Shown one piece after another: positions 34,982 through 48,897 of a stretch of 64,000 nt of DNA. Made by a program: the position numbers and the translations under genes. The notes under the pieces are model-generated. The model did not search any database, was not told where the DNA came from, and worked only from the letters and a program-made list of their open reading frames with translations. Source of the DNA: Phycisphaerales bacterium (GTDB lineage Bacteria; Planctomycetota; Phycisphaerae; Phycisphaerales; UBA1924); contig JASBRY010000009.1 of NCBI GenBank assembly GCA_030149165.1, positions 434,001 to 498,000 on the forward strand. The letters run 5' to 3'. How positions within the stretch are numbered: the first letter of the stretch is position 1; the number at the start of each line of letters is the position of its first letter.

Positions 34982-36445
34982 TTATGTGTCGAGCGTGTTG
35001 GGGTCTTTGACATCGCGTGAGAGGGCGCGGAAACCGAGCGTTCCACACAGGGTGATCACGAGTCCGACGGCGAAGACGAGCGATCCTTCTCCGGGCCATT
35101 GTGATTCGTAGAGCGAGTAGAGCGCGACTCCGATGAACGGCGCGGTGAGTCCTCGGACTCCGGTGAGCGTGACATGGACCGCCATGTAGTCGGTCGCGCG
35201 GTCGGGTTTGACATAGTTGAGGTGTCCGAGGTTCCACGCGAGGGCGCCACCTCCGAACGCGATGCCACGCGTGACGGATGCGGCGTACAACAACCAGAGC
35301 GTGTCGGTCTGCGCGGCGATGAGCGACAGGACGAAGGTGATGACGAAGACCCACGAGTGGAAGGCGCGGAAGGTGACGATGTGGACGCGATCGAGGAAAC
35401 GCGCCCAGAATGGGATGAAGATGGGCATCATGAGCAGCGGGATGACCTGTGTGAGGAGTAATCCTGGGAGGTAGTCGAGCGCGAACTGTTCTTTGGCGAT
35501 GATGACGAAGGGTGCCCAGGACATCATGTTCCCGATCCCGATCATGAACTGGCAGGTCTGGTAGCGCCGGTACTCTCGGTCGTCGATCATGACGCGGATG
35601 ATCGCTTTGAGCAGGGATGGGATCGCGGCGACGGGGCTGGACGCGTCCTTGGTCTGCGCCTGCTCGCGCGCGAGGATGGTGGATTCGGTGCGGACCTTGA
35701 TGCGTGCGTAGGCGCCGACTCCGATGAGGGCGATGACGCCGAAGATGGGGATGAGGATTCGGTAGGAGTTCTCGGATTGCTGCATCGCGTATCCGAGTCC
35801 GATCGCGATGAGTGAGGAGATGGTGACGGAGACGGCTTGGAACTTGCCGGTCATGCGGGCGCGGCTGGTGGGGTAGTTGACTCCCCAGACCGTCGAGCGG
35901 ATGGTGACGACTCCGGCGAGGCAGATTCGCGCGATGAACGCGGCGATGACGATGATGATCAGTCCTGCGGGAGATCTGGGCGCGGCGGCGATGGCCATGA
36001 TCGCGACGACGACCATGATCTGGAGTCCGGTGATGAAGGGGATCTTCTTGCGTCCTGAGACAGCAACGGCCCAGCCGAACGAGGTGATGTTTGCAAGTGC
36101 GGGCGCGGCGATGAGGGCGGCGACGAGGTAGTTGAGGAGCGTATTGGGAACGACGCCGTCGTAGAGCTTGCGGACGATGAACCCAATGACAGAGCCTTCG
36201 GTCGCGGCGATCGCCCAAGGGAGGAAGAAGGAGGCGCGGAGCTCGCGCGCGTAGTTGGCGCGAGCGAGCCAGGGCATGGCGCTGGGATGGAAGGAGAGGA
36301 ATCCGAGCAGGACGAAGCGGACTGGGGACGCGACGCGGTAGAGGATGCTGCTTGAGTTGTTGTTTGGGGGGGGAATCTTTGATGTGTGCGAAGACCCGGC
36401 GGTATCCCCCTCAGGATGACGCGATTGGCCGGGATCGGAACTCAT
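34982..36445 (-). CDS. MFS-family transporter
   Basis: From ATG 36445 the protein is 487 residues, with about 12 membrane helices. An N-terminal soluble Pro/Ser-rich stretch (about 35 residues) precedes TM1. The family region around FAFGGGALAWNLGHLNYVK-like sequence (residues near 405) and the central loop (about 230-275) fit a major-facilitator protein of unknown substrate. TTG 36475 is an alternative start. It is divergent from the FAH-family gene, 50 bases between starts. Confidence 0.85.
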   Translation of the reverse strand: MSSDPGQSRHPEGDTAGSSHTSKIPPPNNNSSSILYRVASPVRFVLLGFLSFHPSAMPWLARANYARELRASFFLPWAIAATEGSVIGFIVRKLYDGVVPNTLLNYLVAALIAAPALANITSFGWAVAVSGRKKIPFITGLQIMVVVAIMAIAAAPRSPAGLIIIVIAAFIARICLAGVVTIRSTVWGVNYPTSRARMTGKFQAVSVTISSLIAIGLGYAMQQSENSYRILIPIFGVIALIGVGAYARIKVRTESTILAREQAQTKDASSPVAAIPSLLKAIIRVMIDDREYRRYQTCQFMIGIGNMMSWAPFVIIAKEQFALDYLPGLLLTQVIPLLMMPIFIPFWARFLDRVHIVTFRAFHSWVFVITFVLSLIAAQTDTLWLLYAASVTRGIAFGGGALAWNLGHLNYVKPDRATDYMAVHVTLTGVRGLTAPFIGVALYSLYESQWPGEGSLVFAVGLVITLCGTLGFRALSRDVKDPNTLDT

Positions 36446-36495
36446 AGAGGAGTTGTAGTCCTGCGAGATGCACAAAGCGCGGATATTGTGGAGTC

Positions 36496-37218
36496 ATGTA
36501 CACACTCACGAAGATTGAGCACGGGATTGGTGTTGAGGTGGATGGTTCGATTCTCCCGATCACACAGATCATTGGTATCGGACGGAACTACGCGGAGCAT
36601 GCGTTTGAGCAGGGCGCGGAGATCCCGGATCATCCGCTGGTGTTCGCGAAGAACATCAACGCGCCGATACTGGATGGTGAGGACATCGTGGTCCCGGCGA
36701 TTGCTCGCGATGAACGCTTTGGCGGGAATCAGACGGACTATGAGGCGGAGCTTGCGGTGATCCTTGGGCGCGATGTGAAGGATGCGACGGAAGAGAACGC
36801 GATGGAGGCGGTGCTTGGATTCTGCTGCGCGAATGATGTGTCGGCGCGGTGGTGGCAGAAGAAGGGGTCGGGGGGGCAGTTCAATCGTGGGAAGTCGTTT
36901 GATACTTTCTGTCCGATGGGGCCGAGCGTTGTGGCTGCTTCGGAGATTGCTGATCCGCATGCACTTGGGATTGTGTGCCGAGTGAATGGGGCGGTGATGC
37001 AGGACGCGAACACGAGTCAGATGATGTTCCCGATCCCACGATTGATCTCAATGCTGAGTTCGGGGACGACACTCGCGGCGGGGACGGTGATCCTGACAGG
37101 GACTCCCAGCGGTGTGGGGATGGCGCGGGATCCGCAGGTGTGGCTCAACGATGGGGATGTTGTTGAGGTTGAGATCGAGACGGTAGGGGTGCTGAAGAAT
37201 CGGGTTCGGTTTGGTTAA
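36496..37218 (+). CDS. Fumarylacetoacetate hydrolase family protein
   Basis: The 240-residue protein has the FAH C-terminal-domain signatures: [18 protein letters not shown], the metal-binding Glu region [34 protein letters not shown], and [18 protein letters not shown]. Members cleave C-C bonds or tautomerise oxaloacetate-like acids with Mg2+. The exact substrate is unknown. Its stop overlaps the opposite-strand thioredoxin-like gene's stop by 4 bases. Confidence 0.92.
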   Translation: MYTLTKIEHGIGVEVDGSILPITQIIGIGRNYAEHAFEQGAEIPDHPLVFAKNINAPILDGEDIVVPAIARDERFGGNQTDYEAELAVILGRDVKDATEENAMEAVLGFCCANDVSARWWQKKGSGGQFNRGKSFDTFCPMGPSVVAASEIADPHALGIVCRVNGAVMQDANTSQMMFPIPRLISMLSSGTTLAAGTVILTGTPSGVGMARDPQVWLNDGDVVEVEIETVGVLKNRVRFG

Positions 37219-37766
37219 ATGTCGCACGCTTCGGCGGACTCTTGTTTCCATTTGATGGAGCACCCGATCGGATCGGTGTGTGGGTTTGAGATTGGTTTAT
37301 TGGCGAGGTGCTCGTCGAGGGCGGCTTCGAGGTCGTGGGTGGTGATGTCCTCGGGAACACGCGGCGAGTCCACGGCTCGACCGGAGTAGATCAGCTTGCG
37401 GTCTTTGTTGAACACGAAGTAGTGGGGGGTCTTGGTCGCGCCGTAGGCGCGGGCGATGTCTTGGGATTCATCTCGGAGGTACAACCATGGGAAGTTGTGC
37501 TCGTTCATGCGCGCGATCATGTTGTCGAAGTTGTCTTCTGGATGCGACTGGGCGCTGTTGGCGTTGATCATGACGAAGCGCACGCCTTGGGGGGTGTATT
37601 TTTTGACGGTTTTGCGTGTCCCTTCGTCGGAGTTATAGACATAGGGGCAGTGGTTGCAGTTGAAGGAGATGACGAGGGTGTCTTCGGAGAAGTCGGAGAG
37701 GGAGTAGGTGTTGCCGTCGGTTGCGGGGAGGGTGAAGGTTGGGGCTTGGTCGCTGAGCTTGAGCAT
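37215..37766 (-). CDS. Thioredoxin-family (AhpC/TlpA-like) redox protein
   Basis: From ATG 37766 the protein is 183 residues: [20 protein letters not shown], then [15 protein letters not shown] with a CNHC redox pair, [18 protein letters not shown], and [20 protein letters not shown] with the conserved cis-Pro (TP). It fits the thioredoxin-like AhpC-TSA proteins with a single CxxC. No signal peptide is visible, so it is probably cytoplasmic. The C-terminal extension ([12 protein letters not shown]) is typical of this subfamily. A terminator of pckA lies just upstream. Confidence 0.9.
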   Translation of the reverse strand: MLKLSDQAPTFTLPATDGNTYSLSDFSEDTLVISFNCNHCPYVYNSDEGTRKTVKKYTPQGVRFVMINANSAQSHPEDNFDNMIARMNEHNFPWLYLRDESQDIARAYGATKTPHYFVFNKDRKLIYSGRAVDSPRVPEDITTHDLEAALDEHLANKPISNPHTDPIGCSIKWKQESAEACDI

Positions 37767-37812
37767 GTGTGTCCTTTCGATGTGGGGATTGTATGGAGCG
37801 GGGGCGTGCAAG

Positions 37813-37839
37813 AAAAAACCGACCCAGATGGGTCGGTTT
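37813..37839 (-). terminator. Intrinsic terminator of pckA
   Basis: AAACCGACCC (37816-37825) pairs perfectly with GGGTCGGTTT (37830-37839) around AGAT. On the minus strand it is followed by a T-run (plus-strand A's from 37813), 32 bases after the pckA stop. Confidence 0.9.
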
Positions 37840-37870
37840 AGAGTGTTGATTTTGAAACGGATTACGCCTT

Positions 37871-39466
37871 TTACGCCTTTGGGCCACCTGAGAGGATGTC
37901 GGCGGGGAGATCGTACTTCGTGTCGTTCTGACGGAAGAGCTTGGCGAGTTCGGTCGCTTTCGCGTCGTACGCGTCTTTGTCGGCCCAGGTGTTGCGTGGG
38001 TTGAGCACTTCGTCTGGGACATTGGGGACGGTGGTCGGCATGTGGAGTCCGAAGATTGGGTGTTCCTCGGTTGGTACGCTGGAGAGTGATCCGTCGAGGA
38101 TCGCGGTGACCATCGCGCGTGTGTACTTGAGCGAGAAGCGGTCACCTGTGCCGTAGGGACCTCCGGACCAACCGGTGTTGAGGAGCCAAACATTGGCGCC
38201 GTGTTGTTTGGTGCGTTCAGCGAGCATCTTGGCGTATTCCGCGGCTGGGCGTGGCATGAACGGGCCACCGAAGCATGGGGAGAAGGACGGGATCGGATCA
38301 ACGACGCCTTCTTCTGTGCCTGCGAGTTTGGAGGTGTATCCATTGATGAAGTAGTACATCGCTTGCTCAGGGGTGAGCTTCGATACTGGAGGCATCACAC
38401 CAAACGCGTCTGCGGTCAGGAAGATCACATTCTTTGGATGTGAGCAGACGGATGGGATGATCGCGCCGTCGATGTAGTCGACTGGATAGGTGACGCGGGT
38501 GTTCTGGGTGACGGAGACATCGTTGTAGTCCGGGATTCGGGTGTGCTCGTCGATGATGGTGTTTTCGAGCACGGAACCAAACTTGATCGCGTCCCAGATT
38601 TCGGGCTCGGTTTCATGGGTGAGACCGATGACTTTCGCGTAGCAGCCGCCTTCGAAGTTGAAGACGCCGTTGGGTCCCCAGCCGTGCTCGTCGTCTCCGA
38701 TGAGACCGCGGTTTGGGTCTGCGGAGAGGGTGGTCTTTCCGGTTCCGGAGAGTCCGAAGAAGAGGGCGACATTGGAAGGATCTTGCTTGTCGACATTGCA
38801 GGAGCAGTGCATCGGGAAGACGCCTTGATCCGGCATGTCGTAGTTCATCGCGTAGAAGAGGCCCTTCTTCATTTCACCGGCGTATTCGGAACCGATGATG
38901 ACGACGGTTTTCTTTTCGAGTGATTGTGCGATGAGGATCGGGGTGTCATGTCCGAGTTCGGCTTGTTCTTCAGGGGTGAGCTTGTGGCATCCCGCGTTGA
39001 TGACGGTCCAGTCGTGTGACCATGAGCCGTCACCAGAATCTGAAGCGGAACCTGGCTTGATGAAGAGCGTTTCAGCAAAGAGTGCGTGCCAGGCTTTGGT
39101 GGTCAGTACTTGCACACCGAGTCGGTGCGAGGTGTCTGCACCAACGAATCCTTCGAAGACGAAGATCTCGTCCTGAGTGTTCAGGTAGCGAGTCGCGATC
39201 TCGACAGCTTTGTCGAACTGGACGGGGGTGAACGGGATGTTGACCTTCCCCCAATCGATGTCGTCGTGGATTGCTGGGGTATCTTCCAGGCGCTTGTCTG
39301 TAGGGGAGCGTCCGGTGCGGTCTCCGGTGAAGACATTGACGGCTCCGTTGGCGGCGAGTTTGCCTTCGCCGCGCGAGAGGACGATCTCAACAAGTTGTGC
39401 GGTAGAAAGGTTGGTGTGTGTTTTCTTTGCGCCGAGGTCGAGTCCTGGGATACTGATGGTGCTCAT
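37871..39466 (-). CDS. pckA: Phosphoenolpyruvate carboxykinase (ATP)
   Basis: The 531-residue protein has the ATP-type PCK motifs: [33 protein letters not shown] with [17 protein letters not shown] (P-loop), [20 protein letters not shown] with the metal site, and the late [20 protein letters not shown]. It converts oxaloacetate and ATP to phosphoenolpyruvate and CO2, the first step of gluconeogenesis. Length and motifs are normal. Monocistronic with its own terminator. Confidence 0.97.
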   Translation of the reverse strand: MSTISIPGLDLGAKKTHTNLSTAQLVEIVLSRGEGKLAANGAVNVFTGDRTGRSPTDKRLEDTPAIHDDIDWGKVNIPFTPVQFDKAVEIATRYLNTQDEIFVFEGFVGADTSHRLGVQVLTTKAWHALFAETLFIKPGSASDSGDGSWSHDWTVINAGCHKLTPEEQAELGHDTPILIAQSLEKKTVVIIGSEYAGEMKKGLFYAMNYDMPDQGVFPMHCSCNVDKQDPSNVALFFGLSGTGKTTLSADPNRGLIGDDEHGWGPNGVFNFEGGCYAKVIGLTHETEPEIWDAIKFGSVLENTIIDEHTRIPDYNDVSVTQNTRVTYPVDYIDGAIIPSVCSHPKNVIFLTADAFGVMPPVSKLTPEQAMYYFINGYTSKLAGTEEGVVDPIPSFSPCFGGPFMPRPAAEYAKMLAERTKQHGANVWLLNTGWSGGPYGTGDRFSLKYTRAMVTAILDGSLSSVPTEEHPIFGLHMPTTVPNVPDEVLNPRNTWADKDAYDAKATELAKLFRQNDTKYDLPADILSGGPKA

Positions 39467-39689
39467 GTTCGGTTTCCTGCGTCTAGCAAGGGCACTTTTG
39501 GGTGCTCCAAGTTTGTGTGGCGCCTGTGCCGGGGGATCCGTCGCAGCGGCGTCGCGTCACGAAAATTGGGTATGAATCGTAGACCCTGAAGCAGTAAAAG
39601 TGGTTGAAAAGGTGTTCAATAGGGGGTGACTTTCGGTGTGATTGTCGGCTATCCTTGGAGCCGGGACTTGCTATGCGGGTCTTGCAGTT

Positions 39690-39763
39690 GGTGGACGTAG
39701 CTCAGTTGGTAGAGCACCTGGTTGTGGTCCAGGATGTCGCGGGTTCGAGCCCCGTCGTTCACC
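39690..39763 (+). tRNA. tRNA-His (anticodon GTG)
   Basis: A full cloverleaf can be drawn: acceptor GTGGACG/CGTTCAC (one G-U), D arm GCTC/GAGC, anticodon arm CCTGG/CCAGG with loop TTGTGGT (anticodon GTG), and T arm GCGGG/CCCGT with loop TTCGAGC. G at 39690 and C at 39763 give the extra G-1 to C73 pair that marks histidine tRNA. The CCA end is not encoded and must be added. The gene stands alone. Confidence 0.96.
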
Positions 39764-39814
39764 CTTCCCCCTGTTTGATTTGGATATGTATTGGTTGACG
39801 CGAAAGAAGCATGC

Positions 39815-41752
39815 TTACGCGGCGTCTTTGGTGTTGCTCTGTGCGTGATGATGTAACTGTTTCGCGCACGCGTTGAGCAGTTCGGATTTGGATATTGGCT
39901 TGGGGAGGTGCGTATCGCATCCTGCTTGAAGACAGCGGGCGATGTCATCGTCCGAGGAGTGTGCAGTGATCCCGATGATGGGGGTGCTGATCCCGCTTTG
40001 TCGGATGCGCTGGGTTGCTTGGTATCCATCGAGGACAGGCATCTGCATATCCATGAGGATGAGATCGAACGGGGCCTCCGACTGGTTGGCGCTGAGCACT
40101 TGGTCAACGGCTAGTTGGCCGTCGGCTGCGAGTTCTACGCTGCATCCGGCTCTTGTGAGGAAACGCGTGAGCAGTTGTTGGATGTCTTCGTGATCATCGA
40201 CGATGAGGACACGCTTGGATACGAGAATGGCGTGGTCGGCATCGGACGATTGGTCGATCGGGTTCGAGGTCGTTGCGAAAGAGTATTGTCCGGGATGGAT
40301 CGTGACGGTCGCGAAGCATCCGGCGCCTGATGCGGATTCGATCGCGATGTCTCCTCCGAGTTGTTTGGCGAGGGCTTGTGCGATCGTGAGTCCCAAGCCG
40401 TGATGATCTTGGGTGTTACTTTCGCTTTCGTCGATGCGATGGAATGCATCGAAGATCCGTGGGATGTGCTCGTGGTTGATCCCGATTCCGGTGTCGACGA
40501 TCCGGATAGTGAGCTTATCCTGCGTTGTATCGTGTAAATTGGTTTGTTCCAAGGATGCCTGGATGTTCACCGATCCGGCTTTGGTGTACTGAATCGCGTT
40601 GTGGATGAGTTTTTCGAGTATGCGTTTGAGATGCTGCTCGTCGGTGGTGATGGATGTGGGGCACGACTCGTCGAGTTGGACCTTGAGCGTAAGACCTTTA
40701 TCCGAAGCGATGGGTTGGTAGCGATTCTCGATTGAGTTGAAGAGTGCTCGAAGGTCGGTGGTCTTGGGGTTGATGGTGAAGGTGTCCGCATTGATCGAGG
40801 AGATCTGGAGGATGTCATCGATGAGCGTGTTGAGTCCATTGCTTGCGGCCTCAATGTGTTGTTCGTGCTCGGCGTTGGTCTCGTCGTCCTGCTGCGCGTT
40901 GAGAATTCTGGATGCTCGTTCGATGATGGTGTTCATCGGCTTGCGGATCTCTTGAGCGAGCGATGCGAGCAGGCTCCAGCGGTGGGATGCTTCTGTTTGA
41001 GCATCGACGAGCTTGGACTCGAGGGATTGTTGGGCCGCTTGCATCGAGCGGATCTTGGGGGCGATCACGAAAACTGGTAGTGCGAGTAGTGTGATCAGGA
41101 GCATGAAGCACAGTCGCTGGATGCTGGCGATTGATTGTTTTCTGTTTTGAAGTTCGTGTGATTTGTAGAGGGTGTTGATCTGTTTGATTGAATCGATATA
41201 CGCCGGGAACTGCTCTCTGATGGATTGAGCGGAAGCGAACACTCGGCTTTGGGTGCTCTGGCTGATGTAGGGCGCTCGGCGGACAATGCTGTCGGTGACC
41301 AGCTTGAGCTCGTTGACAGACTGTGTGATCTGTGTTTTGTTGTAGGCAACTCGATCGAAATGATCAGCAACACTGAGTCCCGATTCGCCTTTGATCCGGT
41401 GGTTGATTCGTTCGGCGCTGAGATCTTGATGGGTGTTTATCCAGCGGTTGTATTGTTGAGTGAACGAGGCAATGGAGGGGTCGATTGTGTTCCAGCTTTC
41501 CGTACGGAGGGCCAGATCGATGTCGTCGATCGTGCTGACGAACTGGATGCTGAGCACGGCTTGATTGCTGGAGAGATCAACGAGTTTTTGGCTGTGTGGG
41601 CTGTGGATTGAACCGAGTTTGATCGTGATGATCAGAGCAAGCACGAAAATACCTGTGATCGAGATGCTTGCCGCGATACCGATCGTTGATACGAGGGTGT
41701 GCAGTTTGGCTCGCAGGAGTTTGATTTGAGGTGGTGTGGTCATGTCGATCAC
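39815..41752 (-). CDS. Hybrid sensor-kinase-like protein lacking the phosphoacceptor His
   Basis: The 645-residue protein starts at GTG 41752 (ATG 41743 possible). It has two membrane helices (about 20-45 and 215-232) around an extracytoplasmic helical sensor, a dimerisation helix, an HATPase domain (LIHNAIQYTKAGSV; DTGIGINHEHIPRIFDAFHR; GLGLTIAQALAKQLGG) and a receiver (LIVDDHEDIQQLLTRFLTRA; phosphoacceptor in LILMDMQMPVLDGY; Lys in HLPKP). The H-box reads SLAQEIRKPMN: Gln267 stands where His is needed. It may work as a phosphatase, as a scaffold or through its receiver. It overlaps the PilZ gene by 4 bases. Confidence 0.88.
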   Translation of the reverse strand: MIDMTTPPQIKLLRAKLHTLVSTIGIAASISITGIFVLALIITIKLGSIHSPHSQKLVDLSSNQAVLSIQFVSTIDDIDLALRTESWNTIDPSIASFTQQYNRWINTHQDLSAERINHRIKGESGLSVADHFDRVAYNKTQITQSVNELKLVTDSIVRRAPYISQSTQSRVFASAQSIREQFPAYIDSIKQINTLYKSHELQNRKQSIASIQRLCFMLLITLLALPVFVIAPKIRSMQAAQQSLESKLVDAQTEASHRWSLLASLAQEIRKPMNTIIERASRILNAQQDDETNAEHEQHIEAASNGLNTLIDDILQISSINADTFTINPKTTDLRALFNSIENRYQPIASDKGLTLKVQLDESCPTSITTDEQHLKRILEKLIHNAIQYTKAGSVNIQASLEQTNLHDTTQDKLTIRIVDTGIGINHEHIPRIFDAFHRIDESESNTQDHHGLGLTIAQALAKQLGGDIAIESASGAGCFATVTIHPGQYSFATTSNPIDQSSDADHAILVSKRVLIVDDHEDIQQLLTRFLTRAGCSVELAADGQLAVDQVLSANQSEAPFDLILMDMQMPVLDGYQATQRIRQSGISTPIIGITAHSSDDDIARCLQAGCDTHLPKPISKSELLNACAKQLHHHAQSNTKDAA

Positions 41753-42897
41753 GCAGCGATGTTGTTGAGTGCCTTACAGATTGATGTGATTTCACGCAGT
41801 TCATCGGCGAGGTGTTTGATAGATCCTTCTGAAGAGGTCTGCTCGGTCATGTTGTCGATTGCTGCTTTCATGGAGTTGAGTCCGAGGAGCGGTGCGAGCA
41901 GTTTGATTCGTTGACAGGATTGGTGGACATCTTGCTGGTTGTCCATGCGGATTTGTTGATCGAGGGTGATCCCGAGCTTTGCCATCTCCATAGTCAGGAC
42001 CTGTCGTGTTTCTGGAGAGATACACGAGCGGATATTTTCGAGTGATTCAGGTGTCCATTCGTTGAATACGAACTCGCCGATGGAGCAGAGGAGCGTTTGG
42101 TCGTCGATGGGCCATGGGAGGACCATGTCTCCGCCGCAGGCGTTGATGACATGCAGGTCCAACGGGTTTTTGGGTTGTCCGACAAGGATGATTGGGTTTG
42201 CGTAGCCGTCTTCGCGGATGCTGCGGACGAGTTCGGCGAGGTTTGTCGGATCTTCGCCTACTCGGAAGAGGAGCATGTCTTGGTCCTTTGATTTCTCGAT
42301 TGCTTCTTCCGTTGTCTTCGCGAATGTATAACAGAGGTTTGAGGGGAGGAGGTATTGCCGGAGCAGAGATGAGAACTCGGTCTCTGTGGAATAGACCAAG
42401 AGCTTTATGTTCATCTGTTCTGGGTCGATGCGCTCGCGTGCGTGGAGCAGGAGGTCCTCGTCTTGGATCAGGAAGTTGCGGAGTTTGACTTCTTCGTCGA
42501 ACTTGATACCGATTTCGTGGACGCGGCCGCCTCGGTGTTCGCATCGCGTGACGGTTCCATGGCGCGGAACAACATTGCCCTTTGTGTCGATCAGGTCGAT
42601 GGTGACTAGGGTGCCGTTGTACATGAAGTTGGAATGGAGGACGGAGACGCCGCCTTGCGAGAGGTTTCTACTTGCGACGACGAGGGTTCTCGCGTTGTGT
42701 CCTTCGGATTCGATGTGGAGACAGAGTTTGTCGTGGGCGTATCCGAGTCGGCGGTAGATTCGTTTGGCGCTCGGCTTGCATTTGCTGGAGCTCTCGTCGA
42801 GTTTCTCGAGCAGGCGTTGGTACAACAGACCATCTACTGAGAGGGTGTTGCGTGCATTGGTTGCGGCGCGTGGTTTATCCATGAAGTCGTATGCCAT
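41749..42897 (-). CDS. PilZ, pseudoreceiver and HPt-like signalling protein
   Basis: The 382-residue protein reads as three parts. PilZ-like (about 45-140) has IYRRLGYAHDKLCLHIE and SRNLSQGGVSVLHSNFMY, where the Arg pair and the SxGG-type turn fit c-di-GMP binding. A receiver-shaped region (about 165-280) lacks the acidic pair and the phosphoacceptor Asp (DMLLFRVGEDP). A C-terminal HPt-like helical bundle has SCQRIKLLAPLLGLNSM aligned with the HPt AHxLKG motif; Gln329 replaces His. It looks phosphorylation-dead, perhaps sensing c-di-GMP and binding the partner kinase. Upstream gene of a two-gene unit. Confidence 0.75.
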   Translation of the reverse strand: MAYDFMDKPRAATNARNTLSVDGLLYQRLLEKLDESSSKCKPSAKRIYRRLGYAHDKLCLHIESEGHNARTLVVASRNLSQGGVSVLHSNFMYNGTLVTIDLIDTKGNVVPRHGTVTRCEHRGGRVHEIGIKFDEEVKLRNFLIQDEDLLLHARERIDPEQMNIKLLVYSTETEFSSLLRQYLLPSNLCYTFAKTTEEAIEKSKDQDMLLFRVGEDPTNLAELVRSIREDGYANPIILVGQPKNPLDLHVINACGGDMVLPWPIDDQTLLCSIGEFVFNEWTPESLENIRSCISPETRQVLTMEMAKLGITLDQQIRMDNQQDVHQSCQRIKLLAPLLGLNSMKAAIDNMTEQTSSEGSIKHLADELREITSICKALNNIAA

Positions 42898-43155
42898 GTG
42901 TTTACTCTCTCAAACAGTCTGCGGACTTGGGTGTTGTGATGGTGCTCTCGAACGAGATTGTGAGTTGCACAGGGGACATCGGGGGATTGTGAATGTTGAA
43001 TAAACCCAACCCGATTCGAGAACGAAACTCGTTCGGGAGGAGTCCGATACCTGCGATAAGCGCGCACGATTACTCCGATGAGATCGGGTGTGCGGGCGTG
43101 GATATAAGTACCTTGGGACGCGTGTGGATCGGGATGTTGGCGTTATGAAGGCGTG

Positions 43156-47006
<3,851 letters not shown>

Positions 47007-47016
47007 GTGAAAGTCC

Positions 47017-48297
47017 TTACGGGCGGATCTCGACGACGGAGACGCGCTCGGCGAGGAGTTCGTAGACCATCGCGATGTCGTCGTCGGCGAGGCGGACGCA
47101 GCCCATGGATTGGTCGCCTCCGATGGAATCGGGGTCGATGGTGCCGTGGATGCCGTAGCCTGTGAGTGATCGGTATTCGCCTACGCCGTCGAGTCCGAGC
47201 CAGTACTCTCCGATCGGGTTGCGTGGATCGTCTGGGGAGTAGCGTTCGGACGCGTCGCGTGGGTTGACCCAACCTGGGTTTTCGAGTTTGTTGGTCGAGA
47301 CGGTGAAGAGTCCGACTGGGGTGCCGTTGTCTTCTCCGAGTCCGACATTGAAGGAGCGGATGTAGATCCAGCTCGCGGGATCGTTTGGTGAGCCGTGGTA
47401 AATGTCCATGCGGTGATCGTGCTTGTGGACGATCGCGTGGAATGGACCTCGGACGAGTTTGAGTGTTTGTCCGAGGCGGATGCGTGAGGGGTTGGCGATG
47501 TTGTTGACACGCTGGATGAGTTTCCAGTGCGTCGCGAGTTCGCGTCGTGATGCGATGCGCGAGAGCGAGTCTCCGGATTGGACTTTGTACTCTTCGCACA
47601 TCGGATCGTTTGGTGCGACGACTGAACCGAAGACGAGGACATCGTTGATCGCGGTGAGTTCGCTACGGAGGCGCTGCGCGTCGCGCTCGGAGAGATCGCG
47701 TGTGTTGAGTGTTTGGGAGAGCAGACGGCGCGCGGCGACGCGGTCGTTCTGATCGATCATGCGCTGCGCGGTGTCGAGTTGGAGACGCACACGGTCATTG
47801 CCTGATGCGGTGCTCGATGGTTGGTTTGACTGTTGGGTCGTGGGCTGCTGGGTCGGTTGATTGGTCTGGTTACGGGTCGCGTCGAGGAGCGAGCTTGGGT
47901 CAGACTGTGGAGTGTTTGCTGGGGTGTTCGTTGAGAGCGAGTTGTTGGTTTCTGGTTGAGTGAGCGGGCGCGTGATGGGTTGCGTGCTCTGGTTGGAGAT
48001 GGTGTTTTGGACTTCTTCCTGTGTGTTTGGACGCTCACCCGATCCTGGGAGCGATCTGTTTGGAGAGGCATTGGAGATTTGGACTGGTTGTTCGGTTTGT
48101 TCGCTGTTGGCTTGTTCGGCGCTGGGTTCGGTCGCGTTGGTGCTCTTGGGTTTGATGAGCGCAAACCAAAGGATGAATGCAAGTGCGCCGACAACGAGGA
48201 TCGCGGGGAGCAGTTTGCGGAACGGCGAGTTGCTGCTCCGGCGGTAGTGGACCGAGGAGGAGCGTGCGGAGCGTGACGATTGGCTTGGAAGACTCAT
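47017..48297 (-). CDS. LysM-containing L,D-transpeptidase (YkuD)
   Basis: The 426-residue protein has a basic cytoplasmic end, one membrane helix (LLPAILVVGALAFILWFALI), a long Thr/Gln/Asn/Pro-rich linker (about 55-175), a LysM module (YKVQSGDSLSRIASRRELAT) and the YkuD catalytic domain. The domain includes GYGIHGTIDPDSIGGDQSMG ending with the catalytic Cys in SMGCVRL. It should cross-link peptidoglycan 3-3 or attach proteins to it. An AT-rich repeat gene follows 10 bases later. Confidence 0.93.
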   Translation of the reverse strand: MSLPSQSSRSARSSSVHYRRSSNSPFRKLLPAILVVGALAFILWFALIKPKSTNATEPSAEQANSEQTEQPVQISNASPNRSLPGSGERPNTQEEVQNTISNQSTQPITRPLTQPETNNSLSTNTPANTPQSDPSSLLDATRNQTNQPTQQPTTQQSNQPSSTASGNDRVRLQLDTAQRMIDQNDRVAARRLLSQTLNTRDLSERDAQRLRSELTAINDVLVFGSVVAPNDPMCEEYKVQSGDSLSRIASRRELATHWKLIQRVNNIANPSRIRLGQTLKLVRGPFHAIVHKHDHRMDIYHGSPNDPASWIYIRSFNVGLGEDNGTPVGLFTVSTNKLENPGWVNPRDASERYSPDDPRNPIGEYWLGLDGVGEYRSLTGYGIHGTIDPDSIGGDQSMGCVRLADDDIAMVYELLAERVSVVEIRP

Positions 48298-48309
48298 CCG
48301 TGGTTCTCT

Positions 48310-48897
48310 TTATGCGTTCGTGTATGTGGCCGTCGGTGTGATGACCATGTCCATTCGCTGGTCGTGCGGATCGGTTGGGATGCGCTCGACGATTTGTTCA
48401 TCGAAACAGACACCAACGAGTGTGATGGGGGCATCATGGCGCCGGCGTGCTTCGATCCATCGATCATAGAACCCCGCGCCGCGTCCGAGCCGACGGCCAT
48501 CTGGATCGAAACCCAGTCCTGGGATCAGCGCGAGGCTGATCTGGTCGTCAGGGATCGGTTTGCAGTCGATGCGGGGTGATCGCAGGTCGTATCGGCCAAT
48601 TTGTAAATTGTTGTCCAGCGAATCAATTTGCACCGGTCGCATGGTCTTGGCGTCCCAATCGACGGCGGGGATGCAGACGGTTTTCTGTGCAGAGATATCG
48701 CGGTTGATGAGCAGGTCGAGCGTGATTTCCGTGGGGAGCGATGCGTATGCGAGGATGCACATGTGCGTGAACAGGTCCGATTGGGTTATCCGTGTTGTGA
48801 GCGCTGCTGCGGCTTGGGTGCGATGCTCATCGCTCATCGCGTTGAGTGTTTCTTTGAGCGATTGGCGGAGCTTGGATTTGGTGGGTTGCTCGTTCAC
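48310..48897 (-). CDS. ygfA: 5-formyltetrahydrofolate cyclo-ligase
   Basis: The 195-residue protein has the family signatures: a basic N-terminal helix with KLRQSLKETLNAM, AYASLPTEITLDLL, and the ATP/folate site ALIPGLGFDPDGRRLGRGAG followed by FYDRWIEA. It converts 5-formyl-THF to 5,10-methenyl-THF with ATP. The start overlaps the rarA stop by 4 bases, so the two are co-translated. The family is known as FAU1/MTHFS; the symbol is transferred from E. coli. Confidence 0.92.
   Translation of the reverse strand: MNEQPTKSKLRQSLKETLNAMSDEHRTQAAAALTTRITQSDLFTHMCILAYASLPTEITLDLLINRDISAQKTVCIPAVDWDAKTMRPVQIDSLDNNLQIGRYDLRSPRIDCKPIPDDQISLALIPGLGFDPDGRRLGRGAGFYDRWIEARRRHDAPITLVGVCFDEQIVERIPTDPHDQRMDMVITPTATYTNA

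Noticed and set aside
39464-39689. Promoter boxes for tRNA-His
   Set aside because: TATGCG-like and TTGGAG-like strings exist but with the wrong spacing.
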